NCBI RefSeq assembly: GCF_052116305.1
Contig: NZ_JBQKLI010000009.1
Span: forward strand, 42,633 to 106,632
DNA: 64,000 bases
Source: JBQKLI01 sp012798975
GTDB taxonomy: Bacteria; Bacillota; Clostridia; Tissierellales; Peptoniphilaceae
Reading direction: 5' to 3'
Part shown: one piece after another, positions 17,335 to 25,849 of the stretch
Layout of the letters: every line of letters starts with the position of its first letter
How positions within the stretch are numbered: the first letter of the stretch is position 1
Position numbers and translations under genes: made by a program
The notes under the pieces: model-generated
The model's database searches: none
The model's input: only the letters and a program-made list of their open reading frames with translations
What the model was told of the DNA's origin: nothing

Positions 17335-18875
17335 ACTCTTTTTTCCTCCATTGTTATCGTAGAATCCTCAAATGATACACTTTCAAATTTCACGGTATTG
17401 TCTTCCTTCAATGCTTTTGCTAAAGCAATCATTGACAGCACCATGATAAAAGCAAATGGAAAAGCTGCAATTATAGATATAGTCTGAAGCATTTGAAGTC
17501 CATTTGCCGACCCGATCATCAAAGATAGTGCCAATGCCGCTTGTAAGATTCCCCAAGTTGTTTTTCTTTTATTGTCTGGATTCAACTCTCCCTCTTGAGT
17601 CAACATTCCTAATACAAAAGTTGCTGAATTGGCAGAAGTTATAAAGAATGTAAACAATAACATAATCGCTACAAAATTTAAAAATCCACCAAAAGGCAAT
17701 TCATTCATTACTACAAAAAACGCAGTCGATGTTGATTTCACTGCCTCTGCCAACACTTCTTTTCCTGTCGCAAAATCAATACCTCCAAAGATCGCAAACC
17801 AGATAAAAGATACTATTGTTGGCACAAAAAGCACTCCCGCTACAAATTCTTTAATAGTACGTCCTCTGGAAATTCTTGCAATAAATACACCTGTAAAAGG
17901 TGCCCAAGCTATCCACCATGCCCAATAAAATATAGTCCATGTACCGTACCAAGCCTCATCGCCAAACGCCCCCATCTCAAAAGCGTTTCCAACAATATTT
18001 TGCAGATATAATCCAGTACTTTCTACTAATGTATTGAATATTCCAACTGTTGGACCTAGAATAATAGATCCTACAAGGATAATTGCAACTAAGATCATAT
18101 TTAAATTCGAAATCATCTTTATCCCTTTATCCACTCCCAACACCGCTGTTATAGTATAAATAATCGTTATACCTACAACGATAATCAGCTGAACTGTAGT
18201 ATTTTCCGGAATACCAAACATATAATTCAGACCGCTGTTGATCTGATAAGTACCTAATCCTAAAGAAGTCGCCATCCCTGCCGCAGTAGCAAACACAGCT
18301 AAAATATCGATTGTCTTTCCGATAGGACCTTTCGTCTTTTCTTCTCCCAATAAAGGAATGAAAATACTGCTGACAAGTCCAGGCTTATTCTTTCTAAACT
18401 GCATGTACGCAAGACCTAAACCGAGTACACAGTAGTTCGCCCAGGGATGAAGCCCCCAGTGAAGAAATGACTTTGTCATCGCAAACTTTGCCGCTGCATT
18501 TGTCATAGGCTCTGCTCCAATCGGTTTCATAAAATGATTCAAAGGTTCTGCAATCCCCCAAAACACGAGACCTATTCCCATCCCCGCCGAAAACAACATG
18601 GCAAACCAAGAAATATTACTATATTCCGGCTTGGAATCATCAGGTCCGAGCTTTATATTCTTATAAGGACTGATGAAACCCACCCATATTGCAAAAAGGA
18701 TGAAAGAAGTCATAACTATAGTATAGAACCAGCCAAAATTTGCAGAAATAAAGCTGAAAGTCCTATTAGCTACAAATTCAAAATTTTTAGGGAATACTAA
18801 TCCCCAAGCTACGATTGACACAACGATTATCATAGAAATGATAAACACACTCGAATCTTTACTATTCTTTTTCAT
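17331..18875 (-). CDS. BCCT-family betaine/carnitine/choline transporter
   Basis: This 514-residue integral membrane protein has 12 predicted helices. The BCCT tryptophan signature is visible as TWTIFYWAWWIAWAPFTGVFIARISRGRT, and the glycine-rich helix as WFAMLFSAGMGIGLVFWGIAEP. BCCT carriers take up quaternary amines by Na+ or H+ symport or exchange. It is the first gene of the operon that continues into grdI and grdH (4-bp overlap), so it very likely supplies the reductase substrate. The short tail (about 40 residues) suggests it is a nutrient carrier rather than an osmosensing BetP-like carrier. Confidence 0.93.
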   Translation of the reverse strand: MKKNSKDSSVFIISMIIVVSIVAWGLVFPKNFEFVANRTFSFISANFGWFYTIVMTSFILFAIWVGFISPYKNIKLGPDDSKPEYSNISWFAMLFSAGMGIGLVFWGIAEPLNHFMKPIGAEPMTNAAAKFAMTKSFLHWGLHPWANYCVLGLGLAYMQFRKNKPGLVSSIFIPLLGEEKTKGPIGKTIDILAVFATAAGMATSLGLGTYQINSGLNYMFGIPENTTVQLIIVVGITIIYTITAVLGVDKGIKMISNLNMILVAIILVGSIILGPTVGIFNTLVESTGLYLQNIVGNAFEMGAFGDEAWYGTWTIFYWAWWIAWAPFTGVFIARISRGRTIKEFVAGVLFVPTIVSFIWFAIFGGIDFATGKEVLAEAVKSTSTAFFVVMNELPFGGFLNFVAIMLLFTFFITSANSATFVLGMLTQEGELNPDNKRKTTWGILQAALALSLMIGSANGLQMLQTISIIAAFPFAFIMVLSMIALAKALKEDNTVKFESVSFEDSTITMEEKRV

Positions 18876-18936
18876 AAGATCTTTCCTCTCGTATAATTTC
18901 GTTGATCAGACAAAATTATAATCATTTTTAATAATA

Positions 18937-18948
18937 TAATCATGATTA
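18937..18948. promoter_or_regulatory. Candidate operator for the TetR regulator
   Basis: TAATCATGATTA is a perfect 12-bp palindrome starting about 10 bp after the predicted transcription start of the BCCT-grdI-grdH operon. A further half-site (TAATCAT) lies at about 18919. The position suits repression by the divergently neighbouring TetR-family protein. Confidence 0.5.
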
Positions 18949-18964
18949 CTATGTAACTACCTTT

Positions 18965-18993
18965 ATAATACCACCCTTAAAACTGAATTGCAA
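18965..18993 (-). promoter_or_regulatory. Promoter of the BCCT-grdI-grdH operon
   Basis: On the minus strand TTGCAA (18988-18993) and TATTAT (18965-18970) are separated by exactly 17 bp, about 90 bp upstream of the transporter start. Confidence 0.7.
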
Positions 18994-19062
18994 TAAAAAA
19001 CATCTCCTAAAGGAAAACTATTTCAAAAAAGACTTACTTTATCTTTCCTATAAAAAAACATA

Positions 19063-19087
19063 AAAAAGAGAGGCAATGCCTCTCTCT
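19063..19087 (-). terminator. Terminator of the TetR gene
   Basis: AGAGAGGCA and TGCCTCTCT form a 9-bp stem, followed on the minus strand by six T, directly after the TetR stop. It separates the regulator from the transporter operon promoter. Confidence 0.85.
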
Positions 19088-19092
19088 TGACT

Positions 19093-19779
19093 CTAAACGA
19101 AACCTTTTAATCCTTGATAGATTGTATTAACATACTTCATACAAAGTTCTCTCGCTACTCCTGGCAGAATAGAATTTCTTTTTACCTGCATTAGCATATT
19201 TTCATAGACGCTTGTTGTAATATCTACAATAGCCGGACCAGCCTCTTCCTTAACAAAACCTTCATCTACACATTGATCGATTAGAACCTGAGACCTTTGA
19301 CGAATCGAAGAATTTTTGAGCATACTTTGTACATCCTTAGGAAAACGCTTCACATCTAAGGGATATAACGAATAATACTGAGCCACATAAGTATCCATAT
19401 CGCATTTTATATCACTAAAAAATAATGTGTAATAAATATTTGGTCTCAAAAAAGAATAGTCTATAAAACAATTCCATATTTTTAAATATAAATCCTCTGA
19501 GTTTTCCACATGTTTAATATAAGAAGGCAGACCATCTATATATTCTTGAAGGTATGTCATAGACGCAAAAAACAAGAGATGCTGCAGATCATCAAAATAA
19601 TTATATAATGTCGCACTATTGAAGCCGGCTATATCAGCTACTTTACGAATAGTAACTGCTTCTACTCCCTCTTCTTCAATAATTTTAATCGCTGCTTCTA
19701 AAAAATAATTTGTAATTCGTGCTCTTTGTTTTTGCTTTTTTTGTAATGCAGTCTTTTCCTGAGAAATTCCTTCTCCCAT
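19093..19779 (-). CDS. TetR/AcrR-family transcriptional regulator
   Basis: This protein has about 228 residues. The N-terminal helix-turn-helix lies in residues ~20-65: ARITNYFLEAAIKIIEEEGVEAVTIRKVADIAGF followed by NSATLYNYFDD, the TetR consensus. The C-terminal ligand domain is unassigned. Two starts are possible; the ATG at 19779 (MGEGISQEK) has AAAGGAG at 8 bp, whereas the ATG at 19785 would be only 2 bp away. It lies directly upstream of, and in the same direction as, the betaine reductase operon, with a terminator between, so it probably regulates that operon in response to the quaternary amine. Confidence 0.85.
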   Translation of the reverse strand: MGEGISQEKTALQKKQKQRARITNYFLEAAIKIIEEEGVEAVTIRKVADIAGFNSATLYNYFDDLQHLLFFASMTYLQEYIDGLPSYIKHVENSEDLYLKIWNCFIDYSFLRPNIYYTLFFSDIKCDMDTYVAQYYSLYPLDVKRFPKDVQSMLKNSSIRQRSQVLIDQCVDEGFVKEEAGPAIVDITTSVYENMLMQVKRNSILPGVARELCMKYVNTIYQGLKGFV

Positions 19780-19910
19780 GTTCATCGCTCCTTTACAATT
19801 AACATAATAGATCAGCCTTTTAGAGCGAATTCTATATCAAGATCATAACAGATAATATTATTATTTTGAAATTAAATCATGGTCTTGTTATTAAAAACAT
19901 TGCTTCGCAG

Positions 19911-20519
19911 TTACAACAACTCCTCATCTCCCGGTACAGATTCCCCCGGATATACAATTCGTTTTACCCATTCTTTTTTTATTTCCCATAGATTTCCGGA
20001 AACTTCAAAAGGCGACCAGTTGTCGATATCAAAAGCTCTGATCCAGCTGTCTCGTATTCGTCTTTCTTCCTCCGGATATTTCCCCTTGTATTTGCCGACA
20101 AAAAAACTGAACCCGTCTTTTACTCCTATTTTCTTCAGATGCTCTTCATAAGCTTTTTCATCTTCCTTGTCCTTCGGAAGATAGATTCTATTTAAAATAT
20201 GATCCCATTTTAGATTATCGAAATATATCACTTGATCTTCCGGCACTTCTAGAACATAAACTACTGTATTTTCTGTTGCCTTTAAACAACCAATCGCACT
20301 GATAGAGCACCAGATCGGAGCTGTTACATCCTCTGGTTTTGGCAGCCTTTTTGATGCTTCCTTTGTAAACCAGTCGTAGCTTTCTAAAAACAAATCCGCA
20401 TCCGGCCCAAAATGCAGTTTAACATACATTCTTTCATTAATAATCCTGCCTTTTTTCTCTAGTGCATAAAGCGTTTTATCATTCTGCCTTGTATAAAGCC
20501 TCACCCGTTTTTTAGCCAT
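19911..20519 (-). CDS. DUF3841-type protein
   Basis: This is a 202-residue soluble protein. It starts KKRVRLYTRQNDKTLYALEKKG and continues with SYDWFTKEASKRLPKPED and APIWCSISAIGCLKATENTVVYVLEVPED, which match the DUF3841 pattern as I recall it (a YDWM-type motif then a tryptophan strand). The function is unknown; the fold may relate to ADP-ribosyl or nucleotide-handling families, but nothing here proves it. It has a good ribosome binding site (AAGGAGG). It lies between the TetR gene and the left end of the IS1380 element and has no operon partner. Confidence 0.6.
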   Translation of the reverse strand: MAKKRVRLYTRQNDKTLYALEKKGRIINERMYVKLHFGPDADLFLESYDWFTKEASKRLPKPEDVTAPIWCSISAIGCLKATENTVVYVLEVPEDQVIYFDNLKWDHILNRIYLPKDKEDEKAYEEHLKKIGVKDGFSFFVGKYKGKYPEEERRIRDSWIRAFDIDNWSPFEVSGNLWEIKKEWVKRIVYPGESVPGDEELL

Positions 20520-20824
20520 AAATGCCTCCTTGTAGAAGTCTTTATTTATTAAATTATACCCCTAAGAATTATCCTTACGCAGATTCTTATTACATAATAA
20601 AAAGTAGTATTAAAATACTTCGTTTTTTCAATATATATACTGAGATTCTACGTCAGTACTTTATAAACCACCCTCAAAGCATTGATAAATATACGTTCCT
20701 TCAAAATTCAGCTTTCACCCATTGGGTGAAAGAAAAATGCTCAAAAATGTGTTGAATTATCAGCTTTTATGAGTCGATATATGGTACAACAATAGTAACA
20801 AAAGCAGAAAAAGGGGTTTAAATT

Positions 20825-22087
20825 ATGATTAATAAAATTGATTTCACAGCTAAGAATCTAACATCAAATGCAGGTCTTTTTCTTCTCCTTGAGAACGCAA
20901 AAAGTAATGAGATTTTTGATCTAGTTGAAGATGACCTCGTATTTGATAATGACTCCACAAATAAAATCAAGATGAATCATATAAAGACGATGATCTGTGG
21001 TCACTTTATTGGTATAGACAAGCTAGAACGTCTAAAGCTCCTTCAAAATGATCCACTCGTTAATGAATTTGATATTTCCGTAAAAGAACCTGAAACAGTG
21101 TCACGATTTTTAGGAAACTTCACCTTTAAGACAACACAAATGTTTAGAGACATTAATTTTAAAGTCTTTAAAAAACTGCTCACTAAAAGTAAATTGACAT
21201 CCATTACGATTGATATTGATAGTAGTGTAATCAACGTAGAAGGTCATCAAGAAGGTGCATCAAAAGGATATAATCCCAAGAAACTAGGAAACCGATGCTA
21301 CAATATCCAGTTTGCATTTTGCGACGAATTAAAAGCCTACGTCACCGGATTTGTAAGAAGTGGCAATACTTACACAGCTAACGGTGCATCTGAAATGATC
21401 AAAGAAATAGTAGCCAACATCAAAACAGATGATTTAGAGATTTTATTTCGAATGGATAGTGGCTACTTTGATGAAAAAATTATTGAAACGATAGAATCTC
21501 TTGGTTGCAAATATTTAATTAAAGCCAAAAGTTATTCTACGCTTGCATCCCAAGCAACGAATTCATCGGTTGTATTCGTTAAAGGTGAAGAAGGCAGAGA
21601 AACTACAGAACTGTTTACAAAATTAGATAACTGGGAGAAAGACAGAAGGTTTGTTGTGTCTCGCGTACTGAAACCAGAAAAAGAAAGAGCACAAATATCA
21701 CTTTTAGAAGGCTCTGAGTACGAATACTTTTTCTTTGTGACAAACACTACATTGCTTTCTGAAAAAGTAGTTATATCCTATGAAAAACGTGGCAATGCTG
21801 AGAACTATATTAAAGAAGCCAAATACGACATGGCGGTGGGTCATCTTTTACTTAAATCATTTTGGGCAAATGAAGCGGTGTTTCAAATGATGATGCTTTC
21901 ATATAACCTGTTTTTGTTGTTCAAGATTGATTCCTTAGAGCCTTCAGAATACAGACAGCAAATAAAGACCTTTCGTTTGAAGTATGTATTTCTTGCAGCC
22001 AAAATCATTAAAACCGCAAGAACTGTAATTATGAATTTGTCAGAAAACTATCCGTACAAGGAAGTGTATGAAAAATGTCTGGTATAA
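20825..22087 (+). CDS. IS1380-family transposase (ISEcp1-like)
   Basis: This is a 420-residue DDE transposase. Family motifs include TIDIDSSVINVEGHQEG (first catalytic Asp region), KGYNPKKLGNRCYNIQ, FRMDSGYFDEKIIE (second Asp) and YEKRGNAENYIKEAKYDM (Glu region, the Y-x-x-R/E-N-x-I-K signature of the IS4/IS1380 group). Length and local sequence agree closely with my memory of ISEcp1 TnpA. The frame is intact, with AAAAGGGG before ATG, so the element may still be active. It reads towards the zinc-ribbon and hydrolase genes. Confidence 0.93.
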   Translation: MINKIDFTAKNLTSNAGLFLLLENAKSNEIFDLVEDDLVFDNDSTNKIKMNHIKTMICGHFIGIDKLERLKLLQNDPLVNEFDISVKEPETVSRFLGNFTFKTTQMFRDINFKVFKKLLTKSKLTSITIDIDSSVINVEGHQEGASKGYNPKKLGNRCYNIQFAFCDELKAYVTGFVRSGNTYTANGASEMIKEIVANIKTDDLEILFRMDSGYFDEKIIETIESLGCKYLIKAKSYSTLASQATNSSVVFVKGEEGRETTELFTKLDNWEKDRRFVVSRVLKPEKERAQISLLEGSEYEYFFFVTNTTLLSEKVVISYEKRGNAENYIKEAKYDMAVGHLLLKSFWANEAVFQMMMLSYNLFLLFKIDSLEPSEYRQQIKTFRLKYVFLAAKIIKTARTVIMNLSENYPYKEVYEKCLV

Positions 22088-22190
22088 TAAAGATATCATC
22101 TTGAAAATCGAGTGTTGCTCTGTGGATAACTTGCAGGGTTTAATAAGTATCTTTACTCCAAAGTTGCAATCAATAATTTATTGAAAAAGA

Positions 22191-22220
22191 TTGAAAGGTG
22201 GTGGTAAATAATGTTACAAT
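22191..22220 (+). promoter_or_regulatory. Outward-reading promoter in the right end of the IS
   Basis: TTGAAA (22191-22196) and TACAAT (22215-22220) are spaced by 18 bp. These are the same hexamers reported for the ISEcp1 promoter that drives captured downstream genes. Here it faces the zinc-ribbon gene at 22324. Confidence 0.7.
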
Positions 22221-22323
22221 GTGGGAGTATCAGTTTAAATTCTTCGTGAAATAGTGTTCTTTTAAGCTAATAAAAAATGCACGTGGAATTTAGGTATTAA
22301 ACTTTTAAAATAGAGGAGTATAT

Positions 22324-22691
22324 ATGTTTTTCATTTTTGGCATTACAAGTAAAAGAGATGATTTAGATTTTGGTGAAACGAGAATATGTAGTGTTTGTGG
22401 TAGATATGGAAGATATAACGTTTTTGTTGAATACAACGCTTTAAGTTTATTTTTTATACCAGTATTTAAATGGGAAAAAAGTATTTTATGGAGGCTAGTT
22501 GCTGTGGGTCATTATTTTTTTTGTCAGAAGGAATTGGAAGAGACATTGAATCTGGAAGAAATGTTAGTGTAGGAGATGAAGATTTAACTCCTATATATAC
22601 TAATAATTCTAGAATGTTAAATTGTTCTAGTTGTGGATATTCTGTAGAACAAGATCATACATTTTGCCCAAATTGTGGAACTAAACTTTAA
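22324..22691 (+). pseudogene. Zinc-ribbon protein, frameshifted
   Basis: The first frame (from ATG 22324, ribosome binding site GAGGAG) encodes MFFIFGITSKRDDLDFGETRICSVCGRYG and LSLFFIPVFKW. The second frame continues KKYFMEASCCGSLF, RDIESG and ends NCSSCGYSVEQDHTFCPNCGTKL. Together they make a ~122-residue protein with a CxxC pair and a C-terminal double CxxC zinc ribbon, as in small zinc-ribbon proteins of Clostridia. The shift lies at 22473-22481 in GGGAAAAAAG and needs one extra base (or the loss of two). This is not a canonical A-AAA-AAG slippage arrangement in the upstream frame, so mutation or assembly error is more likely than recoding. Confidence 0.75.
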
Positions 22692-22708
22692 TTAAAAGAA
22701 GGGAAATT

Positions 22709-23743
22709 ATGAAAACAATATTAAAAGTAGTTCTTGGGATTTTAGTTGTTTTAATTTTAATTGGAGCAATGGTCCTTGGACTTCGAGCTTATAACACTAG
22801 TAAGTACAAGCCGGACAATTACAATCCTGATGAGGATTTAAAAGCTACAGACTTGTCCCAATATGATATGAATGTTGAAGGTGTGGAAGTATCTAGAATT
22901 GAGGGGGATTATTTAAATGGATTTAGATTAATTCCCAATGAAAAAACACACCCAGGAGTAGTTATTACCTTTGGTGGTTCTGAAGGCTCTCCAAATTACG
23001 AGGCTGGAAAAGCATTTTCTCAAAATGGATATGAAGTTTTATCTTTGTTTTTCTTTGGAATGGAAAATCAGAAAAAAGAGCTAATGGAAGTTCCTTTAGA
23101 ACTTTTTGATGAAGTTTTACAATATATTTCTGACAACATTGAAGATGGTGAAATCATAACTATTTATGGTGGATCTAAAGGTGCAGAATTGGGACTGAAT
23201 TTAGCAACTAGATATTCAGAGATTGACAATTTAATCCTTATGGCTCCAGCAGAGTTTTCCTATATGGGATTATCCTTTGAAGATTTTAATCAAATGAATT
23301 CTTCTTGGACTTGGAAGGGCGAGGAAGTACCTTATATAAATATGCAAGCTGGGAATTCAAGTGACGGATTTAATTTATTTAAATCATTTTTACTAAATGA
23401 ACCAGTGGCTTTTAGACTGGGATATGAATCTGCAGCTAAAGGGGACGAAAACAAAGAAGAAGCTAGAATAAAAGTCGAAAATACTGATGCAAATATAGTA
23501 TTAATTGCTGGTGATGATGATAACATGTGGCAAAGTGAAGTCGCTGCTGAAAACATATACAATAAGAGACCAGAAAATACTGAGGTTTTTATTTATGAAG
23601 GTGCAGGGCATATATTTGTGGGAGATAGGTTTATGTATACCAGTGGAATGACACTAGATATGGGTGGTAACAAAGAAGCAAATGAAAAGGCCTTTAACGA
23701 AAGTAACAAAGTGATTATGGATAAACTTAGTGAATGGCATTAA
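22709..23743 (+). CDS. Membrane-anchored alpha/beta hydrolase (BAAT C-terminal / dienelactone hydrolase-like)
   Basis: This 344-residue protein has a single N-terminal membrane segment (residues ~5-27, LKVVLGILVVLILIGAMVLG) without a cleavage motif, so the domain is probably outside the cell. The nucleophile elbow is IYGGSKGAELGLNLA. The acid is in LIAGDDDNMWQSE and the histidine in YEGAGHIFVG. These features fit acyl-CoA thioesterase/BAAT C-terminal type hydrolases; the substrate is unknown. It follows the broken zinc-ribbon gene by 17 bp and could be driven by the IS promoter. A strong terminator follows. Confidence 0.85.
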   Translation: MKTILKVVLGILVVLILIGAMVLGLRAYNTSKYKPDNYNPDEDLKATDLSQYDMNVEGVEVSRIEGDYLNGFRLIPNEKTHPGVVITFGGSEGSPNYEAGKAFSQNGYEVLSLFFFGMENQKKELMEVPLELFDEVLQYISDNIEDGEIITIYGGSKGAELGLNLATRYSEIDNLILMAPAEFSYMGLSFEDFNQMNSSWTWKGEEVPYINMQAGNSSDGFNLFKSFLLNEPVAFRLGYESAAKGDENKEEARIKVENTDANIVLIAGDDDNMWQSEVAAENIYNKRPENTEVFIYEGAGHIFVGDRFMYTSGMTLDMGGNKEANEKAFNESNKVIMDKLSEWH

Positions 23744-23762
23744 AACAGGTTTTTAGTATTAA

Positions 23763-23792
23763 CCAGAGAATGAATTTTTTCTCTGGTTTTTA
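23763..23792 (+). terminator. Terminator of the hydrolase gene
   Basis: CCAGAGAA (23763-23770) pairs with TTCTCTGG (23779-23786), followed by five T. Confidence 0.9.
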
Positions 23793-23804
23793 ATTTGTTA
23801 TTTG

Positions 23805-23833
23805 TTGTTTATTGTGTAAAATAGGAGTATAAT
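23805..23833 (+). promoter_or_regulatory. Promoter of a small gene
   Basis: TTGTTT (23805-23810) and a perfect TATAAT (23828-23833) are separated by 17 bp, directly after the hydrolase terminator. Confidence 0.65.
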
Positions 23834-23860
23834 ACCTATTCGAAAGAAGGTTAAATATAA

Positions 23861-24087
23861 ATGGTGAGCAGTTTATTTTGGAAAGTGATATAGAACTCAC
23901 AAGGGATAAGAAAAATTATATTGAAGCAATATGTGAGACAATGTACGATGAAAGCAATGAATGGTATGAAGATATATATGATATGTCCCCATATGATATA
24001 GCTGAACTATTTGAAAAAACAGTAAAGGACGAAGTAGGATATATAGTTTATTATACTTCTATACATTTCTGTAACCGAATTCAATAA
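23861..24087 (+). CDS. Small acidic protein, probably frameshifted near its start
   Basis: A 69-codon frame (from 23878) encodes an acidic, tyrosine-rich protein (MYDESNEWYEDIYDMSPYDIAELFEKT). It has only a TTG start and no ribosome binding site there. The ATG at 23861 is well placed behind a promoter and AGAAGG but stops after ten codons. Adding one T to the run TTTT at about 23875-23879 would join MVSSLF to the 69-codon frame. I do not recognise the family. A TTG start for the shorter form cannot be excluded. Confidence 0.45.
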
Positions 24088-24125
24088 AAACAGCTTTTCA
24101 TACTTCAAATCCTTTTATTCTTCAC

Positions 24126-24151
24126 AAAAAAAGAGCCCTTGACAGGCTCTT
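24126..24151 (-). terminator. Terminator of the aldehyde dehydrogenase / small DAK-related unit
   Basis: On the minus strand AAGAGCC-TGTCAAG-GGCTCTT is followed by TTTTTTTG. Confidence 0.85.
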
Positions 24152-24164
24152 GTACAGGAAGCTT

Positions 24165-24416
24165 TTATCCCTGCAGTCCTTTTGATTGTCTATCCATGTC
24201 TTCCACTACAATATCAAAAATCTCTCCTAAGGTAGAACAGTATTCCAGTATCTCCCAAGGCTTGTTTGTGTGAAAATGGATTTTAATCAGATTTTCATCT
24301 CCTACCGCCAAGAGACTGTCTCCTTCAAAATGTGTTTTGATATATTCATCGATATCATCTTCCGATAAATTCTTTCCCTCGATTAACAACTGGGTATCGT
24401 ATTTAAACTCTAACAT
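24165..24416 (-). CDS. Stand-alone domain related to the FakA/YloV (DAK2-family) middle domain
   Basis: This 83-residue protein carries the pattern FKYDTQLLIEGKNLSEDDI then GDSLLAVGDENLIKIHFHTNKPWEILEYCSTLGEI. In full-length fatty acid kinase FakA/YloV this stretch (Y-x-T-E-F-x-I, GDSLVVVGD, KVHVHTN) links the kinase domain to the DegV-like partner surface. The kinase part is absent here, and the GAGGAG ribosome binding site plus compact length suggest a genuine small gene rather than a fragment. It starts 33 bp after the aldehyde dehydrogenase stop, so the two are co-transcribed. A regulatory or fatty-acid-binding role is only a guess. Confidence 0.6.
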   Translation of the reverse strand: MLEFKYDTQLLIEGKNLSEDDIDEYIKTHFEGDSLLAVGDENLIKIHFHTNKPWEILEYCSTLGEIFDIVVEDMDRQSKGLQG

Positions 24417-24449
24417 AATTCCTCCTGTTTTTTTCTTTATATTATACTC

Positions 24450-25814
24450 TTATTTCAGTATTTTCTTTAATAATTTCAGATTATTTTTAAAAGGCGGATA
24501 TCTTAGTGGAATATCCAGCAGATTGCTTTTCTTTAGAATGCTTTTCTTGTGAGTAAAGGTCTCGAAACCTTCTTTTCCGTGATAAAAACCCAGTCCGCTT
24601 TTCCCTACTCCTCCAAAGGGAAGGTGGGTTGAAGAAACTTGTATCACCACATCATTGACAGCTCCTCCTCCAAAAGAAAGATCTCCCAGAATCCTTTCTT
24701 CATTTTCCTTGGAGGTTGTAAAAAGATACAGGGCTAAGGGTTTTGGTTTATTCCTTAATACATTCACGACCTCTTCGATCTGATCAAATACAATAATAGG
24801 AAGAAGCGGACCGAAAATCTCTTCTTTCATAGAAGCCGACTCCCAGGTTCCTTCTATAATCGATGGAGCTATTTTTTCTTTCTGATTATCAAAACTCCCT
24901 CCATAAAGGACAATGTCTTTTTTCAAGTATTCTACAAGTCTTCGAAAATGCTTCTCGTTTATAATCTTGGGATATTCTTCATTGTTTAAAGGATCTTTCC
25001 CATAAAACTCCTCTATGGATTCTATTAAATATTTTATAAACTCTTCTTTTACTTCTTTTTGTAAACAAATATAGTCCGGTGCTACACAGGTCTGACCGGC
25101 ATTTAAGAGTTTTCCCCATGCGATTCTCTTTGCTGAAAGTTTTATGTCTGCTGTTTTATCGACAATACAAGGACTTTTCCCTCCAAGCTCTAAGGTAACA
25201 GGTATTAATTTTTCTGCCGCTTTTTCATAGACTATTTTTCCCACAGCGGTGCTGCCGGTAAAAAAGACATAATCGAAATGTTGATCTAATAATTCCTGAG
25301 TCCTTTCCTTACCGCCTTCCACAACAGCAGCATATTCTTTATCGAAAGTATCTTCTATAATCTTCCTTAAAACCTTCGCAGAATGTACGGAAATCTCCGA
25401 TGGTTTTATAATCACGGTGTTTCCGGCTGCTATTGCTGCAATAAAAGGATGCAGCGTTAGCTGAAAGGGATAATTCCACGGAGAAATCACAAGCACCTGC
25501 CCATAAGGTTCTGAGTAAACTATGGATTTTGAAGGGAAATGAGCCAAAGGCGTTTTAACCCTTTTCGGCTTTCCCCATTTTTTCAGATTTTTTATAATAT
25601 GATTGATTTCCTGATAAAACATCCCTATCTCTGTTTCGTAGGATTCAAAAGGAGACTTCCCCAGATCTTTATCTAACGCTTCCATAATCCTATTCTCATT
25701 TATTTTTACAGCTTCTTTTAATTCGCGAAGCTTCTTTATCCGATAATCTAAATCTTTTGTATAACCTCTATTATAAAAATCTCTTTGATTTTGTACTAGC
25801 TCTTGTATATTCAT
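24450..25814 (-). CDS. Aldehyde dehydrogenase, class 3-like
   Basis: This 454-residue NAD(P)-dependent enzyme oxidises fatty or other hydrophobic aldehydes to acids. The catalytic cysteine is in LNAGQTCVAPDYI, the general-base glutamate in VTLELGGKSP, and the NAD-binding stretch is FTGSTAVGKIVYEKAA. The length and short N-terminus match the ALDH3 group (no long N-terminal arm), and the C-terminus ends in a basic stretch (NNLKLLKKILK). Ribosome binding site AGGAGG. It is preceded by the SDR terminator and followed by the small DAK-related gene. Confidence 0.93.
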   Translation of the reverse strand: MNIQELVQNQRDFYNRGYTKDLDYRIKKLRELKEAVKINENRIMEALDKDLGKSPFESYETEIGMFYQEINHIIKNLKKWGKPKRVKTPLAHFPSKSIVYSEPYGQVLVISPWNYPFQLTLHPFIAAIAAGNTVIIKPSEISVHSAKVLRKIIEDTFDKEYAAVVEGGKERTQELLDQHFDYVFFTGSTAVGKIVYEKAAEKLIPVTLELGGKSPCIVDKTADIKLSAKRIAWGKLLNAGQTCVAPDYICLQKEVKEEFIKYLIESIEEFYGKDPLNNEEYPKIINEKHFRRLVEYLKKDIVLYGGSFDNQKEKIAPSIIEGTWESASMKEEIFGPLLPIIVFDQIEEVVNVLRNKPKPLALYLFTTSKENEERILGDLSFGGGAVNDVVIQVSSTHLPFGGVGKSGLGFYHGKEGFETFTHKKSILKKSNLLDIPLRYPPFKNNLKLLKKILK

Positions 25815-25849
25815 AGAAACCTCCTATCTTTACTAATACCCTTTTAGAA

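Larger units (their letters stand above)
20640..22294 (+). mobile_element. IS1380-family insertion sequence resembling ISEcp1
   Basis: A 1655-bp element. The left end CTGAGATTCTACGT (20640-20653) and right end ACGTGGAATTTAGG (22281-22294) are imperfect inverted repeats (10/14). As I recall, they match the published ends of ISEcp1, which is 1656 bp with a 420-residue transposase. The flanks TATA and TATT do not give a clean target duplication. An internal 17-bp palindrome (TTCACCCATTGGGTGAA, 20712-20728) lies before the transposase. Right-end sequence carries an outward promoter. Confidence 0.85.

Noticed and set aside
22470..22490. Programmed -1 frameshift at GGGAAAAAAG in the zinc-ribbon gene
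   Set aside because: The zero-frame codons are GAA AAA AGT, not the A-AAA-AAG phase needed for classic slippage, and small zinc-ribbon proteins are not known to use recoding. Mutation or sequence error is simpler.
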